From positions 62,001 to 126,000 of the forward strand of contig JASFXZ010000026.1 in assembly GCA_032209605.1 (NCBI GenBank): a stretch of 64,000 nt of DNA, written 5' to 3'. The notes under the pieces were generated by a model. The model was not told where the DNA came from. It worked only from the letters and a program-made list of their open reading frames with translations, and ran no database searches. The DNA is from Mactromeris polynyma. Taxonomy: Eukaryota; Mollusca; Bivalvia; Venerida; Mactridae. Below are positions 35,108 through 46,817 of this stretch, in pieces; position 1 is the stretch's first letter, and the number at the start of each line of letters is the position of its first letter. Both the position numbers and the translations under genes were made by a program.

Positions 35108-35451
35108 ACAATGAAACCAAAACCCCTTCAGTCGTAACTACGACTAAACAATACTCTGAACCGACGAGCGTTACAACGCCATTCATCAACGACAAAAACA
35201 ACCTCAAATACACCTACAGATACTTCAAGCACAATTACTTCTACTGAAACTGACTCACCAACTACTGACAGTTCAACATGCCTTATGTATACGCTTGTGT
35301 ATACCTGATTTTTGGCACTAGATTGTTATTTGTTGTGCTTATTTCATGTGTAATACACGTCGTGTACATTAGTGTTAAAGGAAACAAACTAAGTGACAGA
35401 CTAATTGACACCGGACAATCTGTAACGCGCACTGACCAACGTGCAGAGTAG
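35108..35451 (+). pseudogene. Thr/Ser-rich stalk plus transmembrane module, frame-broken
   Basis: After an acceptor (TATTTTCAG|ACAATG), phase 1 joins to exon 4 as KDNETKTPSVVTTTKQ and SVTTPFI. One base over, the frame becomes TTKTTSNTPTDTSSTITSTE then DSPTTDSS; a second shift opens YLIFGTRLLFVVLISCVIHV, a membrane segment followed by a basic/polar tail ending RTDQRAE at a TAG (35449-35451). The order stalk, membrane, tail fits a type I receptor. Two single-base shifts break it. Either this is the dead end module of a duplicated receptor, or base errors in the assembly hide a live alternative 3' end. Confidence 0.45.
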
Positions 35452-36849
35452 TAATTATGTGAATGTGTTTATTTCGATTACTGTTCATTGTAATTTATAA
35501 ATTACTGTTAGGTCACAACACAGACGTTTGGGTTAACCATGTTCTTGTAATTGTCATCATTAAATTTCACTTACTGATAACGCCATTACACATTTGCAAA
35601 TATAGCCTAAATGTAAACATATCACATGTTTCAATATAATGTTAAATGCATAACATATTTATTTACACAGATCAGGTATAACGTTTAGAAATTGTATGTG
35701 TATGTCATTATGTGGTATATTTAAAGTGAATATACCTTCATCTAGAGACTGCATAATTTATTTTAAGCACATTTGTAAGACATACCATTTCATGACTAAT
35801 GTTTGAATACATGTTCTCGAAATTGTAAACTTAATACTATATCATTACATAACGATTCATTATTTGACACACCATATTCAGTTTGTTATGGTCTTTAGTA
35901 AGAGGACTAGTGCATTTATTGATGTTGTCTTATTCATGCACACTGTTTGATGAACCTAAACAAGCCAAACTACTCCATCCATTGCTGTTTAATGAATGGT
36001 ATTATAAAGTTTATGATCTTTCAACATTGGCATACTAGTGCGTATTGTACATATTGTGTACACTCGTGCAGTAGAAAAATACCTCATTTGGCTACATGGT
36101 TCAAGTATGACTTTTCTCATACACCTCGTTCTGTTTGATTCGATTGTGGTACTTACGTTATGTCAATGACTGTGACTGTCAATAATGTTCCCTGTTGTTT
36201 CTAATTCTGCCTTATCTATGACAAATTATGTACTTACCGATGACAATTTGGTTTACCCATGTTCGCGTACAGCGGACTTTTGTAGAAAACGGCATTTCTG
36301 AGACATAATGTGTACCATACCTTCATTTCAATTTTGATTTGCATTTTGCTCATTTTTTACAACGGGTGGTCAAATGTCACGGTCATACTGATACACACCC
36401 ACATATATATAGTGCTAAACATTCTACATGCAAATATCATAATTTCTACATATTGCAAATATTATACATGTAAATTACTTACGTAATTATAGCAAATGTA
36501 CACAAGTAATTAAATACAATGCAACAATCGAGTCAATTCTGCAATAATGTTAAAAGTTAATTTCAACACTAATATATATTATACTCAATGCAATGGAGTA
36601 AACGAAATATTCAAATATGCAATAGTTTGTTTATCAACAACTTATACTGTCATAACTCATACTGTACATAGTCTTCATTGATGATGTAATACTTAGTTTT
36701 TATTGACATTAAGTGTTCGTAAGAGGAAATCTGTGTTCTCTTGTTAGTAATTTGCATTCCAATAGGCACATACTGCATCTGCATTGAACAACAACACTTA
36801 TGGTTCTGTTCCTACTGTGAAAAATGATATATCAAAGACCTATTTCTAG

Positions 36850-36908
36850 ATGATATTCCGGATACTACGACGCATCTATCAATACGGGTACAACTTCTAC
36901 ATGCGAAG
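36850..36908 (+). CDS. possible small Thr-rich stalk exon
   Basis: TATTTCTAG|ATGAT and GCGAAG|GTATTT bound 59 bp. The frame DDIPDTTTHLS shifts by one base into TGTTSTCE. Like the stalk at 35108, Thr-rich coding sense appears only if one base is changed. Weak. Confidence 0.2.
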
Positions 36909-37395
36909 GTATTTCTTAAAGCAACCCATTTCAACCGTATTTAAGCAGTCCTTCTTTTCAGATCCAATTCTTGGCTAAAAAAATAAACCCCTCACTATCT
37001 GCCTCCATTGCTCTAATATTCAGATGCATTGTGCTACCACAGAATTGCTTTAAGTTAGGCCTAAATTAAAAACGTCTATGAAAATGAAGATTCGTGTAAG
37101 AAGGGAAACATATTTAATTATTTTTTTCTGAGAGGACTGGCAGCAGAAATATCATCGAAAATGTAACAGAAACCGTTAATTTTATAGACTTCCAATAATT
37201 TTCACAAACAATGTCGAAAGTGCTGACATATATGCGAAATAAACGTTTTGATAGATGCTGACTATCGTTTATCATATTTGTAGTGTCTCTGGTTACGGTA
37301 ATATTTCGGTGAGGTTGCGTTAGTGCAAACACGCATATTCGTAACTTTAATTTAGGCCTTACAATAATAGATCCATGTTTCTACTCGGCGGAAAG

Positions 37396-37406
37396 GGTAT
37401 ATAAAA
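37396..37406 (+). promoter_or_regulatory. TATA-box-like core promoter element
   Basis: GGGTATATAAAAGGC is a near-perfect animal TATA box with a GC-richer flank. No transcript could be attached: nearby frames are short. It lies in the long intron of the receptor model. Confidence 0.25.
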
Positions 37407-38833
37407 GGCACTCTCTTATGTATGTGGCGTTCCCTGTAGCTACCTATTCTCTCCCTTGTATCTTTTTCAGCGTTTTCATATACGTGCCTTTCGTCTGTAT
37501 TGTTTACCATGTTCCTATTCTAAGCTCAAGTACTCAGGATGATATTTTAACATCTCCTACTAGACCAGAATATGATATATTCTTTGCTTAAAGGTCTTGG
37601 TCACACTTTAAGGTCAACGTAATAATGAATATAATATATATGCAGTGCAATGTGTTGTATAACCCTATTCTCTTCATCCTGTACAATAAGCGGTCTCGTC
37701 ATGTTGCCCTTGGGCATCTTGTTTACTATGTGCAGACAGTGAAAATGTCAAAAACTTCTAGTCAAAAAGCTAATGGGATATATGTGGGAAGAGATTGTCT
37801 TGTGAATGTGGCTATACCTGTACCATCTTTAGTCACGTTTATGGCAAATATTTCGCTTGAACATGTCATCATGTGATCATATGATCTGCAGACATGTTTT
37901 ACATACATTTACTTGATATAGATGCAACTTGTTCGTAAATTTGCAACTACAATTTCCTTTAATTTTGATATACAATATAAAAATGTGAAACTATTAGATT
38001 CAACCTAGGTACAAGTGTAAAGAAACATTTTAGGAGAAATATATGTATTATTATTCGTATATAAATCTTATCCGGCAAGCTTTAGTGGTAAAAATTAATA
38101 TGAATCGGTATAACAGTACAAAACGCATTTCAATTTTACTACGCATAACTCTCATTCTGGTTTCATTTAGTACGTGTCTATATTTATAATTTTACACAGA
38201 AATACTCGTATAACTATTATATATAACTAAGTAACTGTTAGTTAAACTAAATCATTTCATCATTTTTTAAATAGTTATCGTAACTGTCATTAATCACACT
38301 CGACAACTGCTTCCTTGATGTTTAACCAAAATGTGTATTACTTCAAACCTTGGAACACCAGATCTTAAGCCCGATACTCTACATAACGCTCATTTTGCCC
38401 CTAGTAAGTGTTCATCGTTCATGCACTCAGTTGTACTTAATGTATATTCAAAGTACAAGTGAAATCATGCATTCTGATACTTGTTATTATAAAAGAAGAA
38501 TATTACCGATATCGGATTGAAAGTAGCTAAATGTATTTCACTTAAATCAATCGAACACAAAGTATTATCAAGTTACAATGCGGTTTGTTTCATTACCATT
38601 TTATTTCCAACGGCGCACATGGATACTTATTTTTGTCACAAACACATGATGCATGAAGTTAACGAAGCAATACAAAATACATAGCTGATATGATATAAAG
38701 CATACACACAACTATTATGGAAAATAAAAATGGAAGTTTATTTGCAATGCTTTACTACATTACAGTTAAGGTATAATTGAATTATGTCATTTCCATTGCA
38801 TATGTTTGTATAAAAAAGTAAAGTAAAGTATTT

Positions 38834-39084
38834 TAATTATAGTGTCACCCCTATTTAAAGGGCCAGCGTTTCTGACTTATGAGACACCTACTTTCTGAGC
38901 ACATTTCATTCTCGATTCCTAACCATTAATGTCAGGTATCAGGCAGGTATGCGCACGATAACCATTATTTAACTAGCTGGCGGCTCACCAACCGGCCATA
39001 TTAGAACGGACCCCTACCGAGATTCGTACCTTCGACCTCCCACTCCCAATGCGGATGCCTTAACCACTCGGCCACGAGTATATG
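38834..39084 (-). mobile_element. tRNA-derived SINE, copy 2 (full-length)
   Basis: Reading the minus strand from about 39084: GTGGCCGAGTGGTTAAGGCA (A-box region), GGTCGAAGGTACGAATC (B-box region), body with ATGGCCGGTTGGTGAGCC and GTTAAATAA. An 85-bp middle part absent from the 15.3-kb copy follows, then GTCAGAAACGCTGGCCC and TTTAAATAGGGG, ending with a short (TTTAC)n tail just below 38834. Confidence 0.8.
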
Positions 39085-40602
39085 TATATGTATACATGTA
39101 TATGTATGGCTCAGTAAGCAAACTATAAAACTTGTTACAAAATTTAACATCAAAATATTAGCATTTATAATTCATTTGAATTATAAAATCCTATTCGAAA
39201 TTGCTTCAAAACATTTTTCTAAAAACAATTAATCGCAATATTTAAAAAAACCTGCACTTTTTTATAAAGGGTGGTAATAAAGTCACAATATATTGAAAAT
39301 CGATAATTAAGTTATTAAGAGACCAAAAATTACCAAGATTGTGTTGCACAGTCAATGTTATTATGTTTTACAACTACATTAAGCTAAATTTTCCACAAAA
39401 AAAACTTATACTTTTGTGGTGAAAAAGCAAACAAAACCACTTATAAGAGCTACTTTTGCTCAGAGAAATATGCACGTCATTCTGTTCAAAATGAAATTGC
39501 ACTGTAACCGGACGGTTATATTCTGTGTTTGATAATGTATACACTTTTTATTACAGACAATTTGATGCCACATTGATACATCAATTTAGTTTAGGTCATC
39601 TGCTACTAACACGATTTTAATTTCGAAAGGAAATTTGCCCTTTTCATAAATGCTACATGCACAAATGTAAAAAAAAACACATATTCCTTGAATCTATTGT
39701 AGACGTTTCGTACATTACTTTGTTATACGTATCTGATAAGTACAAAGATGCTTCCCTAATCAAGAAATGTTACAAAATGGGAAGTGAAATGTTAATTGTC
39801 CATTTACTGCGCATTTTTGTACTTACGTTTTCCAGGAAGGAAGTTTACTTTTTTTAAAACGGTAACAAATTATGACATTTTAATTATCTACCTGCATTAT
39901 TGTACATATTGTATCAATACAAGTTTAATTTGCCTTTGGAGAAATGTCCACTATTGTTCGAATACCTCATAAAAATCACATTAATACTCTGTATAGTTTT
40001 TAATAATTTATGATGAACGTATGTGTAGGCAACAGTGCATAGAGTTCCATTGATTTGACAATATTGAGCGGGTGCATTTAACAGCTTCCTTAAAGAGATG
40101 TAACGTATTTATTTATTTATCTGGTGGGGAATTCCATTCATTGGTGGCTGTGTTAATCATTAACTGAAACATATTGGGTCATAGTCCAAGTGGTACAGCA
40201 GATGAGCATAACATAAATACTCTCTTATTTTCATATCTAAATACTGGACTGGTCTATACAACACATACTTGAATAAAAGTGAACAAAATAATATCATCAT
40301 TACTATACCGGTTTAACTTACTATCAGCATCTGCATTATAGCAGAATAACGAAAGATATACCAAAATACTACCTTGAGGTATTCGTCAGGAAACATTTGA
40401 AATAGCAGAATACACTTTGATAACATTGTTTGCGTCCTATCATTCAATTAAGACATATACAAATCAGTGATTTCAATGCCCATACACAGTATATGGTGTT
40501 CAACTTTGCCGAATATATTTTAATATTCCAGCATAAACATGCTGCTTACATTCACTATATTTGTTTAGGTTTAGGAAATTTACTGTTGTCTGTCGTTTAT
40601 AG

Positions 40603-40788
40603 AGCCACCTGCGCCAAAACCTGGTCCCCTGGATATAGTGTGGACACTATGGCTCGTACTTACAGGTGCATGTGCTTCTGCTGCTTCTGCTGTATGTTTA
40701 GTTGCACGCTTTTGCCCAAACCGTTGCCAATGCTGTAGCCGAAGATGTCATTCAAGCTGTTGCCCAAACTGTTGCTGTTGCTGTAAAA
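40603..40788 (+). CDS. receptor-like gene: transmembrane segment and Cys-rich tail exon
   Basis: Acceptor CGTTTATAG|AGCC and donor TGTAAAA|GTAAGT bound 186 bp, phase 1 at both ends, so it can follow exon 4 or a stalk exon directly. It reads PPAPKPGPLDIVWTLWLVLT then GACASAASAVCLVARF, a juxtamembrane Pro stretch and one membrane span ending at Arg. The tail CQCCSRRCHSSCCPNCCCCC has about 12 Cys in 25 residues, suggesting palmitoylation or metal binding close to the membrane. There are no tyrosines, so no ITAM/ITIM motif. Reading through the donor gives a stop three codons later. Confidence 0.6.
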
Positions 40789-40969
40789 GTAAGTAACACT
40801 TTGTGTTTGGATTTGATATCACGTGATCATTTTTGATTTAATCCATACTATGATTTGCGAATTAAATTATATGTTCAAGTATGCATAATTTAGCTATCGT
40901 CGATTAGAAACAGTTCGGGAAGACAGGTTTTGCGTTTTTCAAATGCTTTACCATCATACTATTGTGCAG

Positions 40970-40996
40970 GTCTAAGTGAACGTGGAAGTGGAAATG
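40970..40996 (+). CDS. receptor-like gene: 27-bp microexon of the tail
   Basis: TTGTGCAG|GTCTAAG and AAATG|GTAATG bound 27 bp, phase 1 to 1. Joined to the previous exon it continues CKSLSERGSGN without a stop. The phase fit on both sides supports it despite its size. Confidence 0.45.
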
Positions 40997-41110
40997 GTAA
41001 TGGGTTTTGCTATTGATTACACAAGTTATATACATTTAAATTATAAGTATTATCGTTGGCGTTGGTTTTTATATACGTAACGCTTGAACTATATGTTCAA
41101 TTTCTTTCAG

Positions 41111-41139
41111 AGTCAAATATCAAGTTTAACAAATTTTAA
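41111..41139 (+). CDS. receptor-like gene: last coding exon
   Basis: After TTTCTTTCAG the frame completes NESNIKFNKF and stops at TAA (41137-41139). The full tail would therefore read from the Cys-rich block into a short polar end. The 3' UTR presumably follows. Confidence 0.45.
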
Positions 41140-44100
41140 TGACAAACTTTGGAAAGAAAAAAAAGCTGATGAAGAATGCAGGACAAATATATATAAAAAA
41201 ATATAACATGAACATGCGATACAAAGTTACCATTGTGCATGGAATATAATGATAATATATCAACTCCTGTCTTTCATTTGAGTATTTATGTGTGACTTTT
41301 TTTGTGTATCAAAATGTGTCGATTGGAATGTAAAGTGTGCTGTTGTTCGGAGCTTATGACATAGACATTGCAAACGTTAGAATGAACATATGTTATCAAG
41401 TGTACAGGTTCATTTGTTATGTCTTCATATGACCTGTAGTAATAAGACTGTTTTATAACTTACGTATGGAATCAAATCATGATTCTGGTGATATGTGTAT
41501 TTATTATTGTACATCATACATGCATTCAGAAAGTACAAAACAACTAGTCTTCAATTAGACTTTATCAAAACGGCCCCAGTACATCTGAGGCGCCCGCTGT
41601 TTCACGTCATTGTTCATAGCGTTACTAACATACATGGTTACACACACTGGCCATTGTCATATAATGTAACGAGGTGTTAAAGTCATTAAATTAATTTAAA
41701 TCCAAGATTTGATGATTATATTGAAAAGTGTGTTAATTGAATTTTCTCTTTTATGAACGTTTTGGGCAATGCCCTTCATCACAATCATGGATATATAATG
41801 TTGCCCGAAACGTTGATTAAAGAACATATAACGGAATAATTATATTTTAATTATAAGATTTTATTATACCAAGAATTATTGTAATCAAGAGTTATTTAAT
41901 TTGATAACTACATGAAATATTACGACTGTTATTATTGTTTCATTAATTCAAATGTGGATATGTACCTAAATGTAGTATGAAAATAATTATTAAGCATATC
42001 TATATTATTTTTATGCATTTATATGTATGTGTACATCAAGCCGAATGTTTGAAAAATAAATTTTCATACATGTGTTTTGTTTTTAGAGTCGTCCACTTTC
42101 TGAGACACCTTAACTGAAAAGTCAAAATGACACTAAGACATATCAAAACCGGCATCATCCAACTTGCCTGTCATCATTATTAGACAGCAATAATAAAACC
42201 ACATGCTATTACATCATCTAGGGATAATAGTGTTCACAAACTGTTTTTAAACATAATGACATCCTGTAACGTTCAATACTTAAAAATGTCGTGATCTGTT
42301 TACAGGTAGAACACTGTTTATACGACTTGTAATCAGTTTACTACATATGCAAACATTTGTGGAGACGCTTTCAATAACGGACAAACGAGCGATCTAAAGC
42401 TATTGAATAACTTTATATTCATTGCAGTCTTTACAATATTTATACCTGCATGTATCACACAATCGATTGTGCAACTAGACAGTTATAAACCGCCTGGCGA
42501 TATTTGCACAGTATACAAGGAAGTTCAGATATGCAGATATTAAAACTAGGTTTAATATTGAGTCGTGTTCCAGGTGTGCAAAACTGAAGTGGCCAGGTTG
42601 TAAAATGTCTGATAAAACTACATGTACACAGGTCATAGCTTGTTATCAAGTTATCACAAAACCAGAAATACTGCAAAATATAGCCTATACCCACACTTCA
42701 GACATTGCGACCATTTGTTTTTCAATTGCAGTTTGACAGTATTGAATTAAATTGTTTTAACAATCTAAGTCCAACCAAATTGTGCAAAGAGTTATAAACA
42801 TGAACTGATGATTTTTAAACAATCGGTGAGAAGTTGGCAGTAGTACCAATACAAGCAGCAACAGAAGAACACACTGCAATTAATACTGGCAGAAATATGG
42901 TTGTGATTAATACACATATTACATCCTGTCGTTATGTTTGTACTGACAGATCAACTATTTGGGGAGATAATTTACAGTCTGCTCAGAAATAAACTAACAT
43001 ATTGATACAATGTTCAATGTACTTTCAATGTACTTTCCTCCATTTGGCTTATGCTGACAGTTATGTACTATAAGTTAGCACAACCATCATTTGTTGGCTG
43101 TGACATTGTCAGATAATTTACATCACAACGGTCGTTTAACATTGCTTTGTATGGATATCCATAAGCAATATGGTATAGTCACTGAATATGTTTAACATCA
43201 CTGGTTTGGTTAGCCAGAAGATGGAATGCTATCACTACCTATGACATTCATCAAACGATATCTCAAGACTGACTCTCAACATTACAGTTTTCTAGGGGAA
43301 ATATTCGTTCGAACCATCTTGATTAAATATCAAACACAGAAGAAAATGTTAATTATCCCATATACAGTGGCACGCACCTCTCCAAGGCAGCACTCATCAC
43401 GAGACGTACATTTAGATTTTTTGCTGTTGAGAGGTTGTAGCTTTAGAGTGGTTACATTTATAATAAGTTCTTACTGCATGCATGTATACGACACAATGAT
43501 GCTGTTGATGAAAATGGGTTGGTGCTTACGAAAAGGCTAATCTTGAAAGGTTGCACTGTATGTGATATTAGTATTTGATCAGAACATGACACTTATATTT
43601 AAAACACCTAATACAGATTCTTAAATTAGACAATTTACTTTGTTGGACGCGATATCAAAAACTAAAAGTTGGGTATGAAAATTAGCAGGTGAAAGTTATT
43701 CAAATTTTAAGGGAAAATATGCAAGCGATAATAAATAAAGTTACAAGAATTAACAATTTAGACACACGCAGACCGATGTACGCATGAATAAATATAATAC
43801 AAGCTTTAAAACTTATCGTTACTAGGAATTATGAAGTCCGTGATATGATAATGCAACACAAATAGATGCCAACATCTCTTCTGTCTCAAGATCATGCATC
43901 TGTCAAATTATTGTTTTCGGTGGATATATTACACGAGTATAAACCATGAATTGTTTATGTCGCCAGCTATATGACTTTATAGAACATTATGATGCCATTT
44001 CAAATTTACAAACTGATAAAAGCAGTGTATGAGGTTTCTTTTATTCACAGTAGGTCACTGTTGTCAAACGTTTTAGATCAAACAATGTACCAGCATTAAT

Positions 44101-44253
44101 TTTGTGAAATGTTTGTCCTTGTTTACAAACGTTAAATACATTGTTTATTGTTTCTAAATGTTGTATTCCCTGTGTACGAATGATACTGTAAATATAGATA
44201 TCAAATCTTAATAAACTTATAAACACACAACATAAGTAATATCTGACAATATT
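41140..44253. other. 3.1 kb without a supported gene
   Basis: Probable 3' UTR of the receptor gene near the left edge, then AT-rich sequence. ORFs (for example 43226-43540) show no motif. One hairpin is listed separately. Confidence 0.35.
41756..41814. repeat. inverted repeat AACGTTTTGGGCAA / TTGCCCGAAACGTT
   Basis: 14-bp arms with one mismatch, 31 bp apart. Weaker pairing extends outward. It resembles short hairpin modules dispersed in many invertebrate genomes. Confidence 0.7.
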
Positions 44254-44268
44254 TGTTAATGGGTATCG

Positions 44269-44441
44269 AGACTTTTCAACCCCAAGACTTTTCAACCCCA
44301 AGACTTTTCAACCCCTAAGGTAAAATATCCAAGACTTTTCAACCCCGCTGTCATTTTCAACCCCTAATTAGCCTAAGACTTTTCAACCCCTGTTAAAATC
44401 AAGACTTTTCAACCCCTAATAAACCAAGACTTTTCAACCCC
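44269..44441 (+). repeat. left terminal array of AAGACTTTTCAACCCC (8 units)
   Basis: Seven full and one partial unit. The first three are back to back; later ones are separated by 5-25 bp of AT-rich sequence, often starting TAA. Confidence 0.95.
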
Positions 44442-44580
44442 TCGAATATGTTTTTTTAATTGGACAATTATCACATTTGTTACCTGAAAAAATGTTGACA
44501 AACACGTTGTTTAAGTTTAATTTTTTAAGTTTATTTACATTCCAAAATGAATACTTATGAAGCATATATATACACAAAAA

Positions 44581-44654
44581 ATACGCATCGTTTTGATGTT
44601 AATACTTGCTTAAACACTTGTGTCACATAATAGACCTTCATTTCTCTGTCAAAT
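44581..44654 (+). repeat. internal direct repeat, copy 1
   Basis: Begins ATACGCATCGTTTTGATG and ends CTCTGTCAAAT. It matches 46130-46204 with about three mismatches and one indel. Confidence 0.9.
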
Positions 44655-44668
44655 AATGAATTCAATTT

Positions 44669-44702
44669 CAGAAAATACGGCACTATCCGTTAAGTTCGTT
44701 TT
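44669..44702 (+). repeat. internal inverted repeat, left arm
   Basis: CAGAAAATACGGCACTATCC and the next 14 bases match 45515-45548 in reverse complement with one mismatch. Confidence 0.9.
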
Positions 44703-45096
44703 AATCAAATATATGAAAATATATATATTTATTATTGTTATAACTCGATTTATAAAATTCTCATAATTTACACTACGACTTTGCATGAAACAAAACAGGA
44801 CAAAAATAAATAGCAATAAACGCAACTGATCAGTTTATACCCAATTAAATATAATAGGTGTTGATTAAATCAAATGTGCATATCTATCGACTAATTTAAT
44901 TATCGCACTATTCGAAGTGCGTTAACATTAATTGATTGAATTGTCACACCTAGGCTAATATAAGCAAAGCATGTTTATATATATATTATTTATTAAACTT
45001 TGGAGAAAAGTAGAAACCAATTGATATAAGTTATAATTTTATATCAGTTTTCTTGCCAAAAAAGAAATGTCATGAACAAGCAAAGATAAACATTGG

Positions 45097-45150
45097 GCCT
45101 AGCGGGGATTTGAACCCAGGACCCTTTGCATGTACGGCAAGAGTCTGATC
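45097..45150 (-). ncRNA. tRNA-like 3' half (B-box), probably SINE or tRNA relic
   Basis: On the minus strand GGGTCCTGGGTTCAAATCCC followed by CGCTAGGCCC is a typical T-arm and acceptor strand. No matching 5' half (D-arm) is present, so it is not a working tRNA gene. Confidence 0.5.
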
Positions 45151-45514
45151 AATGTATTCCAAATGATTCGAAATTTACATTCTCATTAGGGTGGCCTTGC
45201 CTTAATTGATATACTATTGTACATTGACATACCTGCAGATCAGCTGTGAGTCCACAAACATTATCCCATATTTCATTAATCCTATATCCAGAGTACGATC
45301 GTACTGAAATATCACTTTCCGTAATATAATACCTAAGGTATTTTGCCTGACTATGTCCGACTATCAAAGACAGGATGAAATAAATAAACAGCAGAATGAA
45401 AATACACGACGCTTATATGAACATCTGTTAACGATTTATGTCGAAAATATATCCCTAAATACTATAATTGTAAAAAGCCGTCAATGATCAAATACCTTGA
45501 GTTGCTCAAATGTA

Positions 45515-45548
45515 AAAACGAACTTAATGGATAGTGCCGTATTTTCTG
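45515..45548 (-). repeat. internal inverted repeat, right arm
   Basis: Pairs with 44669-44702 (33 of 34 bases). Confidence 0.9.
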
Positions 45549-45643
45549 TTCTGTTTTGTACTTACATTTGATCTTAAAACAGGATAACTTTTGGACAAAT
45601 ATAGAAAAACCTTTAATGGATACGCTTTTTTTGTTTCCTTAAA

Positions 45644-45878
45644 AAATAAAGAAGTTAAGGGGGGTGGCCATGTTTTCCATTCCGGCCGTAATTTTGATAA
45701 AAAATGTTCCGACTTTTAGACTTTATAATCTTTTAATTCAAATAATTTCAAATTAAAACTTGTTTAGGAAAGCTACGAGGGTGCCCTCTAATATGCAAAA
45801 TAATGTTTTAAGATATCTAAAAGAATAAAGAAGTTAAGGGGGTAGCCGCGTTTTCCTTTCCTTTTTGGCCGCAATTTA
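45644..45878 (+). repeat. pair of 55-bp direct repeats (45644-45695 and 45823-45878)
   Basis: Both start AATAAAGAAGTTAAGGGGG(G)T and run through GGCC(A/G)..GTTTTCC and GGCCG(T/C)AATTT. Spacing is about 180 bp. Confidence 0.8.
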
Positions 45879-46129
45879 CGACATGGCCGCGTTTTAAACC
45901 TGTCCTTCAATTTCACACACTTGAAAATTAAAAATATAGGTAGTCATTACGTAGTTGTTATATCAAATGATAAGTCTGATATTAATGAGAAAATCGTGTT
46001 TCCAAATTCTATATAATTCCCCCGCCCCCTTTATTACTCTAACCAAAATTGGTGATAAAAGAGAATATATATATTAATAATTAAAATTAAATCGCGATTT
46101 CGTGTTTATAAATTCGGAGTGTGTAGTCA

Positions 46130-46204
46130 ATACGCATCGTTTTGATGTTAATACCTTGCTTAAACTCTTGTGTCACATAATAGACCTTCATTTCACTGTC
46201 AAAT
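46130..46204 (+). repeat. internal direct repeat, copy 2
   Basis: Same orientation as 44581-44654. Confidence 0.9.
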
Positions 46205-46581
46205 TATTGTAGGCAAACTGCATATTTGTAAAAATCGTATCATCTTATCTAATCACCCGCTACAGCGGCTTCTCACCTTGGTAATCACCTCGTTAAGCGA
46301 GCACGCGTCATTACGTAACACAGTCAACAAACATAACAATACATTGTCTTTATTTAAGCACTGACTCAAAGATTGAATTGATAAACCTTTCAAAATTCAT
46401 TTATTATGCAAATGATATTAGAACTCCATAATTGCACTTTCCTCATGTCAATATAATGACAAATTAAAGGAATGCAATTTTCGAATTATCACATTTCATC
46501 ATTTGATCTGTTATGTTTGAAATATAAATATATTGATAAAAAAAAAAATATTATCCCAAACAATACACTTTTCTGAAACAC

Positions 46582-46817
46582 AGGGGTTGAAAAGTTTTCG
46601 ATATAGGGGTTGAAAAGTCTTAGAAATAGGGGTTGAAAAGTCTTCAAAGTAGGGGTTGAAAAATATAAATGTAGGGGTTGAAAATATTCAAACTAGGGGT
46701 TGAAAAGTCTCAACAGGTAGGGGTTGAAAAGTCCTGAAATCAGGGGTTGAAAAGTGCTGGGGTTGAAAAGTCTTCATTTGAAAAGTGGGGTTGAAAAGTC
46801 TTGGGGTTGAAAAGTCT
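46582..46817 (-). repeat. right terminal array of GGGGTTGAAAAGTCTT (11 units)
   Basis: Reverse complement of the left array, with more copies and more divergence (AAAATAT, AAAAGTGCT variants). Confidence 0.95.

Larger units (their letters stand above)
35452..40602. other. long intron of the receptor model; no further gene seen
   Basis: About 5 kb, AT-rich. It contains a SINE (38834-39084, listed) and a weak exon-like piece at about 38358-38401 (reads KPDTLHNAHFAP before GTAAGT). A frame after an acceptor near 36767 reads ASALNNNTYGSVPTVKND; it is too uncertain to call. Confidence 0.35.

Noticed and set aside
40430..40738. 102-codon ORF overlapping the receptor membrane exon
   Set aside because: Wrong frame: the adjacent frame has splice sites, a membrane segment and phase continuity.
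43226..43540. 104-codon plus-strand ORF
   Set aside because: No recognisable motif, poor coding bias and no splice context; about the length expected by chance in 64 kb.
45097..45150. Functional tRNA gene on the minus strand
   Set aside because: Only the T-arm and acceptor strand are present; no D-arm or matching 5' acceptor strand.
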